DNA of 39,981 nucleotides from Dehalococcoidia bacterium (GTDB lineage: Bacteria; Chloroflexota; Dehalococcoidia; Lucifugimonadales; UBA1123): positions 1 through 39,981 of the forward strand of contig VXRN01000073.1 in assembly GCA_009838465.1 (NCBI GenBank). Reading direction: 5' to 3'. Below, piece by piece: positions 1-7,272 of this stretch. The position numbers were made by a program, and so were the translations under genes. The stretch's first letter is position 1; the number at the start of each line of letters is the position of its first letter. The notes beneath the pieces were generated by a model. That model had not been told where the DNA came from and did no database searches. It worked only from the letters and a program-made list of their open reading frames with translations.

Positions 1-77
1 TGGCGACCCCGACCGGATTCGAACCGGCGATCTCTGCCTTGACAGGGCAGTATGTTAAGCCACTACACCACGGGGCC
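1..77 (-). tRNA. tRNA-Asp (anticodon GTC)
   Basis: Read on the minus strand, the sequence folds as a full cloverleaf. A 7-bp acceptor stem (GGCCCCG with CGGGGTC, one G-U pair) is followed by discriminator G and an encoded CCA that occupies positions 1-3. The anticodon stem CTGCC/GGCAG encloses the loop CTGTCAA, so the anticodon is GTC, which reads Asp codons. The T-loop TTCGAAT is intact. CCA lies exactly at the window edge, so the gene is complete. Confidence 0.97.
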
Positions 78-89
78 GCGCGATTATTG

Positions 90-119
90 ATTCTACACGC
101 GGCAGATGCTGGGGGTCAA
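90..119 (-). promoter_or_regulatory. Promoter of tRNA-Asp
   Basis: On the minus strand TTGACC (114-119) and TAGAAT (90-95) are separated by 18 bp. This is a good sigma70-type pair, and it would start transcription a few bases before the tRNA 5' end at 77. It is a match to consensus only. Confidence 0.6.
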
Positions 120-138
120 CGGCAGAATCGCGCGGTTC

Positions 139-181
139 GTTGACACCCCCATACGAGCTAAGTAAACTCGCAGGTGTCAAC
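139..181 (+). promoter_or_regulatory. Promoter of the malate synthase gene with operator-like inverted repeat
   Basis: TTGACA (140-145), a 17-bp spacer and TAAACT (163-168) form a strong sigma70-type promoter. Two perfect 9-bp arms, GTTGACACC (139-147) and GGTGTCAAC (173-181), are inverted around it. The left arm covers the -35 box and the right arm the expected start region, which is where a repressor would bind. The regulator is unknown. Confidence 0.55.
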
Positions 182-205
182 TCATTCACCTGAAAGGCCC
201 TAACA

Positions 206-1909
206 ATGTCCGCAGCAGACAGAGTCGAATTCACCGAAGTATCAGGCGCTAATGAACTCTTCACCTCCGAGTTTCTCGAATACATAACTGAGGCATACGA
301 CAGGTTTTCCCCGTCTATTCGAGACATCAGGAAGAAGCGCGCCGACATGATCAAGCGCGCCGTCCATGATCGTGTTCTGCCTACCTTTCCGCCTAAGTCG
401 GAAGCTAATTCCGGCGATTGGCTGGTACCCTCATTGCCGGCTGAGTTGACCCGACCGGGCATCGAGATCTCGGGTCCCGTTTCCATCACAAACATGGCGA
501 TAAACGCCCTGAACCCAGGCGCAGAGGGTGAACGCGCCACAGGATACCTCGATGATGACGAGGACTCTGCCGGGCATAGCCTCGCCGATACGGTGCAGGC
601 CGCCCTGAATCGCAGAGACGCCACTCTGGGCACGCTGCGATTCGAGAATCCCGCCCGCGGGCGAGTCTATGAACTTCAACCTGGCGAGTTGCCCTTCTTC
701 ATGCACAGGGAACGCGCTACTCACTTGGACGAGTCGGAATTCACAATAGACGGCGAGCCGATCCCGGCGACCATCCTGGGGCTTGGACTGACACTCGCGC
801 ACGGCGGCAGGGCCCAGGTCGAGAAAGGGCAGGGGCTGTATTTCTACCTGCCCAAGGTGGAGGTAATTGAAGAGGCAAGATTCTATCGCGAGTTCTTTGA
901 CTTCGGAAAAGAGCGACTCGGATACCCGGAAGACGCCGAAATCAGGGGGATATTCCTGGTCGAATCGCTGCCCGCCGTCTATATCATGGACGAACTGCTC
1001 TGGGAACTTGGCCCGTATGCCGCCGGTCTCAACGCCGCGCGCTGGGACTTCAAGGCGTCGGTGCTGGAGTACATAATGTCCGACCCCGAACAGGTCTGGC
1101 CCGACAGGTTCGATGTTGACATAAAGACCACCGACTTCATGACGAACATATTCCGCCGACTCGTTGCGGTGTGTCTGAGAAGGGGCGCTGCTCCCATTGG
1201 CGGCATGGCGACTGCGCTGCCGTCCCGGGACGAGGTGGTAAACAAGGTTGCCGGAGAGTCCATTCGCGCCGACAAGGAATGGGAGGCGCAGCAGGGATTC
1301 CTCAGGGGATGGGTGGCGCACATCTTCCACATGAAGACGGCGGCAGACCCGTTCAAGGAACTCCGCAATTCGGGATGGGAACCCTCTCCCGATATGTACG
1401 AACCAGACAGTTTCCCCGTGAACGTCACCGTGCCGGATGGTAAGGTCACCACCGCGGGCTCGCGTCGCAATGCGCGTATGCTGATCGAGTACGTGGAAGG
1501 CTGGCTGAACGGAAGAGGAGCGAAGGGCATAGATAGCCTCGAGGGTCAGCCCGGCGTACATCCCGCGCTCATGGAGGACCTGGCGACAGGGCGTATCTCC
1601 GTAGCCCAGACGGCCCAGCGCATCATACATGGGGCGAAGGACGCAGAAACCGGCGAGGTGCAGGACTTTGCTCTGATAAAGAGACTGCTGGGCGAGGAAC
1701 TCGCCGACATCGGGGAGCGGCGCAGAGCCGAAGCTCCAGCAGACGAGGACTCACAGAAAGCAGCGGACGAGATGGTGGAACGCTACCGCAAGGCCTACAA
1801 AGTAGCGATGCGGTGGATCAAGAACTACACCGAATACGACTTCCGTTCCCTGGGCTCGTACACTCACGCCGACCTGGAGGCTATTGCCGAGGCGCCGGAC
1901 GCGTTCTAG
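206..1909 (+). CDS. aceB: Malate synthase (AceB-like)
   Basis: This enzyme condenses glyoxylate and acetyl-CoA to malate, the second step of the glyoxylate bypass, or clears glyoxylate from other routes. The protein is 567 residues, slightly longer than E. coli AceB. Family blocks are visible in order: GRAQVEKGQGLYFYLPKVE (about 201-219), RGIFLVESLPA (about 247-257) and GLNAARWDF (about 274-282), which carry the Mg-binding Glu and Asp of the TIM-barrel active site. The C-terminal part is helical, as in isoform A. The ATG at 206 has an AAAGG ribosome site 8 bp upstream and lies downstream of a promoter with an inverted repeat. It is transcribed alone, convergent with the next gene. No isocitrate lyase is in the window, so a full bypass cannot be claimed. 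The malate synthase call itself is secure; the isoform symbol is by similarity. Confidence 0.9.
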   Translation: MSAADRVEFTEVSGANELFTSEFLEYITEAYDRFSPSIRDIRKKRADMIKRAVHDRVLPTFPPKSEANSGDWLVPSLPAELTRPGIEISGPVSITNMAINALNPGAEGERATGYLDDDEDSAGHSLADTVQAALNRRDATLGTLRFENPARGRVYELQPGELPFFMHRERATHLDESEFTIDGEPIPATILGLGLTLAHGGRAQVEKGQGLYFYLPKVEVIEEARFYREFFDFGKERLGYPEDAEIRGIFLVESLPAVYIMDELLWELGPYAAGLNAARWDFKASVLEYIMSDPEQVWPDRFDVDIKTTDFMTNIFRRLVAVCLRRGAAPIGGMATALPSRDEVVNKVAGESIRADKEWEAQQGFLRGWVAHIFHMKTAADPFKELRNSGWEPSPDMYEPDSFPVNVTVPDGKVTTAGSRRNARMLIEYVEGWLNGRGAKGIDSLEGQPGVHPALMEDLATGRISVAQTAQRIIHGAKDAETGEVQDFALIKRLLGEELADIGERRRAEAPADEDSQKAADEMVERYRKAYKVAMRWIKNYTEYDFRSLGSYTHADLEAIAEAPDAF

Positions 1910-1965
1910 CGGACTTTCGGGGGAGACTACCTTTAGCATACGTGGCGCGTAGGTAGCCGTGCGAC

Positions 1966-2862
1966 TTACTGCTGTCTGCTTCTGTCCTCGGACAAGTCTT
2001 CTGCTTCCTGGACATCCAGGCGGGCTTCGAGTCGCTGTAAAGCCTCTTGAGTTGAGCGCAGTTCGCGCAGAATCTCTTCCTGGGTGGCAGGTTCCTGCAA
2101 TTCCTGGAGTCGTTCGAGCTTGGCTTCATCCAGGTTGTTGATGATGATGGCGATGAAGAAATTTATCACCACGAACGTGGCTATGATTATATAGGTCACG
2201 AAGTACACCCATGCCCAGTCGTGCAACTCCATGGCCGTCACCATTATCTCCGTCCAGCCCTCCAGAGTTATCATATTGAACAGGGTCAGGACACAGATGC
2301 CCAGGTTCCCCCAGTTGGTAGGGTCGTGTTGGTGGAAGAGCTGGTAGCCGACGATGGCGTAGATGTAGATGATGATGCTCATCAGCATTATCACGTGGAA
2401 GACGCTCGGAATCGAGCGCACTAGCGCGGACACTATCAGCCGCAACTCCCTGATTGTGGAGATCAGACGCAGCGCGCGCAGAAGACGGGCCAGGCGCGCT
2501 ATCATGGCGAATTCGCCGGTAGCGGGTATCAGGGCAAACACGATCACCGAGAAATCGAAGATGTTCCAGCCGTCCCGGAAGTACCTGTCCATGCGCGGCG
2601 CGAGCGCGATCATCTTCAACAGCGCCTCTATGATGAATATGCCCAACGCAATCCAGTTCCCCATGTGCATCCAGCTGCCATAGCTGTCGTTGAGCGCGGG
2701 AGAAGTCTCCATACCGAGAAGTATGGCATTGACAATTATGACCGCGATGATTCCCCACTCGAAGGCTGGCGCGTTTACCAGCCGATCCGAGAAGCGGATC
2801 AAGTTCTGCGTCCAGCCCTGGGAGGCCAGACTGTTGGAATACTCTGTGAGTCGTTGTCGCAT
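1966..2862 (-). CDS. Single-domain voltage-gated cation channel (NaChBac/CavMr type)
   Basis: This is a 298-residue, six-transmembrane ion transport protein that would form a tetrameric voltage-gated channel. S1 is near 36-50 and S3 near 100-112. S4 carries regularly spaced arginines at 123, 126, 129 and 132. The pore helix and filter read LFNMITLEGWTEIM, with the filter TLEGWTE at 199-205. S6 (about 220-243) ends in FFIAIIINNLDEAKLE and is followed by a long charged coiled coil to the C-terminus, as in bacterial Nav channels. The filter differs from the usual sodium form TLESW: glycine follows the filter glutamate, as in CavMr and in repeat I of animal Cav channels. Ion selectivity is therefore uncertain, and calcium is possible. 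The gene follows the LLM oxidoreductase by 27 bp on the same strand. The ATG start lacks a clear Shine-Dalgarno. Confidence 0.9.
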   Translation of the reverse strand: MRQRLTEYSNSLASQGWTQNLIRFSDRLVNAPAFEWGIIAVIIVNAILLGMETSPALNDSYGSWMHMGNWIALGIFIIEALLKMIALAPRMDRYFRDGWNIFDFSVIVFALIPATGEFAMIARLARLLRALRLISTIRELRLIVSALVRSIPSVFHVIMLMSIIIYIYAIVGYQLFHQHDPTNWGNLGICVLTLFNMITLEGWTEIMVTAMELHDWAWVYFVTYIIIATFVVINFFIAIIINNLDEAKLERLQELQEPATQEEILRELRSTQEALQRLEARLDVQEAEDLSEDRSRQQ

Positions 2863-2889
2863 CGGTACAGTTTGGTTTTCCGGACTATG

Positions 2890-3846
2890 TCATGCTGTTC
2901 GTGCGGAAGGCAACAGGGGCGCGACCTCGGAGGCCAGTCTTTCCAGATAGTCTTCGTAGTCGAAGACAGGATTCAACATGAGCATTCCCGCCCCGGCCTC
3001 GATAACTTCTGTTAGTCCTTCGGCGCACTCTTCGATGCTGCCCCAGACCGATACCTCGGAGCCCATTTCCGCCCTGCCGTACCAAGCACCGAACCAGTCT
3101 CTCAGCCGGCTCTCGGCGCGGTCGGAGTCGTCATCTAGCGCTACGTAAACTCTCTTCGCGATAGGGAACGATTCCACATCCCTGCCTCTGCGGTCCAGCT
3201 CGGCGCGGATTATCTGGACGTGCTCGCCGAACTGGACCGTGCTCGTAGAACCCGCGCCCATGAATCCGTCCGCGAGCCGGGCCACCCTGCGCAGGCCGAC
3301 AGGATGGCGTCCTCCGAACCACAGAGGGGGGTGAGGGTGCTGCACAGGCTTGGGAGTCATCGGCACGCCTTCCATCTTCCACAGTTCACCGTCGAAGAAC
3401 GCACGGTCCTGAGTCCAGAGCGCCCTCATCACTCCAACACTCTCGATGAAGTGTCTCACCCTGCGTTCGGACGGGCCGCCGAACAGCGGATACGTCCATG
3501 GTCTGCCGCCGAGCGCGGTACCAACTATCAGCCTACCTTCGCTGAGCGCGTCCACCGTACTTAGCTGCTTGGCGAGCATTGCCGGATTGCGCGTGGTGGC
3601 GATTATGACCGCGGCGCCAAGACGAATGCTCTTGGTGACGGCTGCAAGATAGCTCAGGAACGCTACCGGCTCCGGCGTTGGGGTGGACCCAACAAGCTGT
3701 TCCGCCACCCAGAGGCTGTGGTATCCCAACTTCTCAGCGCGAGTAGCGTATGACCGGATCATACCCAAGTCTATATTCCCGTCGGGGAAAGTCTGGGGGA
3801 CCGCTATGGCCAGCGGCACAGGGAAGGGCGAATCTTGAGAGTTCAT
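2890..3846 (-). CDS. LLM class flavin-dependent oxidoreductase (luciferase-like monooxygenase)
   Basis: The 318-residue protein has the luciferase-like TIM-barrel signature. The N-terminus LAIAVPQTFPDG leads into YHSLWVAEQ, then RLGAAVIIATTRNPAMLAKQ and LSEGRLIVGTALGG, then PHPPLWFGGRHPVGLRRVARLADG near 170-195. These are the FMN- or F420-binding blocks of the family. The reaction is a flavin- or F420-dependent oxidation or reduction of an unknown organic substrate. Such enzymes are greatly expanded in SAR202 Chloroflexota, where breakdown of recalcitrant organic carbon has been proposed (recalled knowledge). It sits between larB and the channel gene in a same-strand run with gaps of 55 and 27 bp. 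No obvious ribosome site precedes the ATG at 3846, so the start is uncertain. Confidence 0.85.
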   Translation of the reverse strand: MNSQDSPFPVPLAIAVPQTFPDGNIDLGMIRSYATRAEKLGYHSLWVAEQLVGSTPTPEPVAFLSYLAAVTKSIRLGAAVIIATTRNPAMLAKQLSTVDALSEGRLIVGTALGGRPWTYPLFGGPSERRVRHFIESVGVMRALWTQDRAFFDGELWKMEGVPMTPKPVQHPHPPLWFGGRHPVGLRRVARLADGFMGAGSTSTVQFGEHVQIIRAELDRRGRDVESFPIAKRVYVALDDDSDRAESRLRDWFGAWYGRAEMGSEVSVWGSIEECAEGLTEVIEAGAGMLMLNPVFDYEDYLERLASEVAPLLPSARTA

Positions 3847-3901
3847 GGTGGAATGATCTGCCTTGTATAGAGAAGGACTTTACGACTCTCGTGTCCAAGC
3901 G

Positions 3902-4669
3902 CTAGTCGGACGGTCTGGACCGCGAGGTCAAGTTTATCATGGCCGCTAGATAGCCTGCTCCGAAACCGTTGTCTATGTTCACCACGCCCACTCCCGGAGC
4001 GCAACTATTCAGCATACCAAGCAGCGCTGCGAGGCCGCCGAAACTTGCCCCGTATCCTACGCTGGTTGGCGCCGCGATAATCGGGATGTCCACCAACCCT
4101 CCTACGACCGACGGCAGCGCACCTTCCATACCTGCGACTACCACCAGGGCACGGCACTCCCTGATCCTGGGCAGGTGATCCAGAAGCCGGTGCAGTCCGG
4201 CCACCCCGACATCGGATATTCTCTCGACCTGGCAGCCAATTAGCTCCGCGGTTATCGCCGCCTCCGTCGCCACGGGCAGGTCCGAGGTACCCGCGCAGAG
4301 GACCGCGACACCAGGGACTCCCCTGGTATTCTCCCGACGGTCAACCACTATGCAGCGTGCTGTCTCATCGAACACAGCGTCGCCAATACCCTGCCTGGTA
4401 GCCTCGAACGCTTCCAAAGATGCTCGTGTAACCAACAGCCTGTCGGATCGAGTGAGTACCGCAGCCGCGATAGAGGCAATCTGTTCAGGTGTCTTGCCTT
4501 GTCCGAAAACCACCTCAGGGAATCCCTGGCGTATGGCGCGATGGTGGTCCACCTTGGCGAAATCCAGGTCTTCATAGGGGAGGTTTCGTAGCTGAGAAAC
4601 AACGTCGTCAACGCCAACATCGCCTCGCCTCAACTGTTCCAGAACCGCGCGTAGCCGAGTCTCTTCGAT
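3902..4669 (-). CDS. larB: LarB: pyridinium-3,5-biscarboxylic acid mononucleotide synthase
   Basis: LarB carboxylates and hydrolyses nicotinate adenine dinucleotide in the first step of nickel-pincer cofactor synthesis. The protein is related to PurE. Diagnostic blocks are YEDLDFAKVDHHRAIRQGFPE near the N-terminus, VLCAGTSDLPVATEA, GVAGLHRLL, VVAGMEGALPSVVGG, PTSVGYGASFGGLAALLGM and NSCAPGVGVVNIDNGFGAG. The first ordinary start codon in frame is a TTG at 4633 without a good ribosome site. I extend the gene to 4669 because family-like residues (EETRLRAVLEQL) continue upstream. A perfect AAGGAGG (4677-4683) stands 7 bp before an ATC codon (4667-4669), and the frame closes at a TAA just above. 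The conservative alternative is 3902-4633. LarC, LarE and LarA are not nearby. Confidence 0.88.
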   Translation of the reverse strand: MEETRLRAVLEQLRRGDVGVDDVVSQLRNLPYEDLDFAKVDHHRAIRQGFPEVVFGQGKTPEQIASIAAAVLTRSDRLLVTRASLEAFEATRQGIGDAVFDETARCIVVDRRENTRGVPGVAVLCAGTSDLPVATEAAITAELIGCQVERISDVGVAGLHRLLDHLPRIRECRALVVVAGMEGALPSVVGGLVDIPIIAAPTSVGYGASFGGLAALLGMLNSCAPGVGVVNIDNGFGAGYLAAMINLTSRSRPSD

Positions 4670-4755
4670 GTCGAAACCTCCTTAGAAAAGTTGGCGCTCC
4701 AAGCCCCGTGCAAGTATATAGCCGAGATTCAGTGCAGGTAAAGCTCCGAGTGGCT

Positions 4756-4783
4756 TTGAGCGTGGCTCTGCAGGTGTTATAAT
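4756..4783 (+). promoter_or_regulatory. Promoter of the MFS gene
   Basis: TTGAGC (4756-4761), a 16-bp spacer and a perfect TATAAT (4778-4783) lie about 50 bp before the MFS start. The gap is shared with the divergent larB gene. Confidence 0.65.
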
Positions 4784-4835
4784 CCCAGCCGCAAATGAGA
4801 ATCAATCTTCTAATTCTTACCCACGGCGGCTCGAA

Positions 4836-6122
4836 TTGTCCATAGGAAATGCCGGCGGCCGACCGGAACGGGACGGACAGCGCAGACCCGGTCCAGATCC
4901 GCGCGAACAGCCTCCGCTTCGGCCCTGGTCGGCGTTCAATTTCCGAGACTACCGCATCCTCTGGCTTTCGTCCGCAGCCGGTCTGGTCACGATGCAGATG
5001 CGGCTACTCGTGACTGGTGTGTGGCTCTACGACGTCACAGGTTCGGGACTTCAACTCGGTCTTCTGGGCGCCGTGCAACTGGCCGTGCAACTCCCGGCGA
5101 TCCTGTATGGCGGCGCTCTCGCTGATCAGATGGACCGCAAGAAGTTGATCGCTGTCACACAGTCATTCAGCTTCATATTCATCGCGCTGATGACGGCGCT
5201 GGTGATGTTCGACCGTCTCGTGCCGTGGCACGTGTACGCGGTTACCGCGATACTGGGAGTCACCAGCATTCTGGGAGGTCCGGCGCGCTCCGCAATTACG
5301 GCAAACGTGGTTCCACGCTCCCACTTGCTGCACGCTGTTACCTGCAACACCGCGACATTCCAGATAGGAGCGATAGCCGCCCCGCTCGCGTTTACCGTGG
5401 TGATAGAAACGCTTGGAATCACCGCCGCGTTTGCCGCGTCTGCCGTCTTCGCTTTGCCTGCCTCTGCGCTTCCGCTACTCATCAGGGCCAAGATGGACCG
5501 TCCCCAGAGTGAGGGTTCTATGCTCCAACGTATCTGGGAAGGTGTCGTCTATGTGAAGTCGCACCCTATACTGCCCGGCCTGTACATAATGGACATCGGC
5601 GTAACCATAGTGAGTTTCTACCGCCAGATATTCCCACTGATTGCGGACAGAATGTTCAAGTCCGGGGCGGGAGCGGTTGGAATAATGTCGGCCGCTAACT
5701 CGGTCGGCGGCGTCATTGGGACGTTCGCCGTACTCTATATGAACAGGTTCAGGGCGAAGGGCATGATTGTCATCTATGCGACTCTGGCCTACACCATACT
5801 GCTCATAGCCTTCGGACTCAGCCCATACCTGTGGCTCGGCTCGATTCTTCTGGTCGGGCTGGGAGCCACGGACGCCATTGGCATGACGACACGCCAGACT
5901 ACCGTTCAGCTTACTACCGAAGACCACATGCGCGGGCGGGCCGTCAGCGCGCACTCAGTCAGCGCTATGAGCGCAAACAATCTGGGGACGCTCGAGGTGG
6001 GTTATATGTCCGACCAGATAGGCGCCAATAATACGATGATACTGGGGGGTGTCATCGGAATTGTCGTCGTCTTTGCTGTCTGGCGCCTTGTAAGGGGAGT
6101 GCGTGAGTACCGCTATCCCTGA
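4836..6122 (+). CDS. MFS exporter (MFS_3 / enterobactin-exporter-like family)
   Basis: This 428-residue major facilitator superfamily membrane protein has about twelve transmembrane segments. A basic, proline-rich cytoplasmic tail of about 35 residues precedes the phrase FNFRDYRILWLSSAAGLV, typical of this family. The loop after the second helix carries motif A as GGALADQMDRKKL (92-104). It probably exports a small molecule or drug by proton antiport; the substrate cannot be told. The start is a TTG at 4836 with only weak ribosome-site similarity. A possible 16-codon leader ORF (4795-4845) overlaps it. The gene is transcribed alone from a strong promoter and runs convergently to within 13 bp of the next gene. 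Confidence 0.85.
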   Translation: MSIGNAGGRPERDGQRRPGPDPREQPPLRPWSAFNFRDYRILWLSSAAGLVTMQMRLLVTGVWLYDVTGSGLQLGLLGAVQLAVQLPAILYGGALADQMDRKKLIAVTQSFSFIFIALMTALVMFDRLVPWHVYAVTAILGVTSILGGPARSAITANVVPRSHLLHAVTCNTATFQIGAIAAPLAFTVVIETLGITAAFAASAVFALPASALPLLIRAKMDRPQSEGSMLQRIWEGVVYVKSHPILPGLYIMDIGVTIVSFYRQIFPLIADRMFKSGAGAVGIMSAANSVGGVIGTFAVLYMNRFRAKGMIVIYATLAYTILLIAFGLSPYLWLGSILLVGLGATDAIGMTTRQTTVQLTTEDHMRGRAVSAHSVSAMSANNLGTLEVGYMSDQIGANNTMILGGVIGIVVVFAVWRLVRGVREYRYP

Positions 6123-6135
6123 AATAGACGGTTAC

Positions 6136-6411
6136 TCACGAGTCATAGGCTACGAGGTGCGATTCTTCTGCATCTCTTAGTGCGGCCTCTATCGCCCGAA
6201 CTAACTCCCGGGCCGATTTCGCCGACAGTTCCACGGGGACGCGGGCGTCAAGTCCCAGTTCTTCATTGATGAAATCTATGTTGAGCGTGTGGTCGGCTTG
6301 CGAATGAAAAGGATGGTCGTAGTAAACTCGCGCGCTGGTCAACTTCATCCAGCCCTTGTTTCCCCGACCGCTCCCCTTAATCTCCGCGTGTTCGGTAACG
6401 TATGTGCACAT
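6136..6411 (-). CDS. Small DUF6295-like protein
   Basis: This is a 91-residue soluble protein beginning MCTYVTEHAEIKGSGRG, followed by GWMKLTSARVYYDHPFH and an ADHTLNIDF segment, and ending in a helix SAKSARELVRAIEAALRDA. I recall this pattern from DUF6295, a short family without known function. The regular His/Asp positions (YYDHPFHSQADHTLN) could bind metal, but this is a guess. A GGGGAG ribosome site lies 7 bp before the ATG. It is 66 bp downstream of lipB on the same strand and may be co-transcribed with it. Confidence 0.7.
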   Translation of the reverse strand: MCTYVTEHAEIKGSGRGNKGWMKLTSARVYYDHPFHSQADHTLNIDFINEELGLDARVPVELSAKSARELVRAIEAALRDAEESHLVAYDS

Positions 6412-6477
6412 GACAGGTCTCCCCGCGTTCCGGCCGCAAGGCCGACACTTTTTCTTTAATATTGCAAGCGAAGCCTA

Positions 6478-7179
6478 CTACCAGCCCGCGACACTGTCAA
6501 CGAGTGGACTGGAAAATGACTGTTCCATCCGAAGCCCGAACACCGACCCGAATCGCTCCACCAATACGGCCGCCACGTCGCCGACCACGACCTCACGGCC
6601 AAGTTCCAGGCTCAGAGACGTAACACGGCTCTCCGGCATTCCGCAGGGGACTATGTGATCGAAATAGGACAGGTTGGGACATACGTTCAACGCAAATCCA
6701 TGCGTAGTAGTGCGCCGGCTCACCTTCACACCGATGGCAGCTATCTTGCGGTCCTCGACCCACACTCCGGTAGGATGCCCCTCGCTCTCTGCGCTGACTC
6801 CGAATTCAGCCAGCGTCTCTATCAGGACACGCTCCAGCGCACGCACGTACTTCAGCGGACCGCCGCCCCAGCGACGCAGATTGAGGATTGGATAACCAAC
6901 CAACTGCCCCGGTCCATGATAGGTGACCTCTCCGCCTCTGTCCGTATGGTGAACCTCGACGTCAAGCCGCGCGAGTTCCGCCGAGTCAACCAGTATGTCA
7001 TCTTCCTGGCCGCGTCGCCCCAGCGTGTAAACGTGCGGATGCTCCACAATAAGCAGCGTATCCGGCTTATGTCCGTCCGCGACCTCCGTATGCAGCCGCA
7101 GTTGAATATCCCAGGCCTCCCTGTACGGGACTAGGCTAAGCGATACCGCGACTGCTTGATTCTTAACGTCTGTTGTCAT
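6478..7179 (-). CDS. lipB: Octanoyltransferase LipB
   Basis: LipB moves the octanoyl group from acyl carrier protein to lipoyl domains, the first step of lipoate synthesis, in the cytoplasm. The signature TDRGGEVTYHGPGQLVGYPI is at 79-98. The conserved lysine is K152 in AAIGVKVS, and the acyl-accepting cysteine is C179 in VPCGMPESRVTSL. At 233 residues it has the normal length. The open frame continues far upstream, but homology begins only at this ATG, which has GGAG about 10 bp before it, so I take 7179 as the start. LipA is not in the window. Confidence 0.95.
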   Translation of the reverse strand: MTTDVKNQAVAVSLSLVPYREAWDIQLRLHTEVADGHKPDTLLIVEHPHVYTLGRRGQEDDILVDSAELARLDVEVHHTDRGGEVTYHGPGQLVGYPILNLRRWGGGPLKYVRALERVLIETLAEFGVSAESEGHPTGVWVEDRKIAAIGVKVSRRTTTHGFALNVCPNLSYFDHIVPCGMPESRVTSLSLELGREVVVGDVAAVLVERFGSVFGLRMEQSFSSPLVDSVAGW

Positions 7180-7272
7180 CTGTGATAGGCTCCGTAGCGC
7201 GTTTCGAGTATATAGCGCGTAATTCCAAATTCGCAATTCTGAATTCATCATTCCCGAGGAGCCTTTAGCGCA

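Noticed and set aside
431..1630. Long minus-strand frame of 399 codons
   Set aside because: It lies inside malate synthase on the other strand and has no recognisable domain.
1910..1965. Terminator between malate synthase and the channel gene
   Set aside because: No clear hairpin with T-run is visible in these 56 bp.
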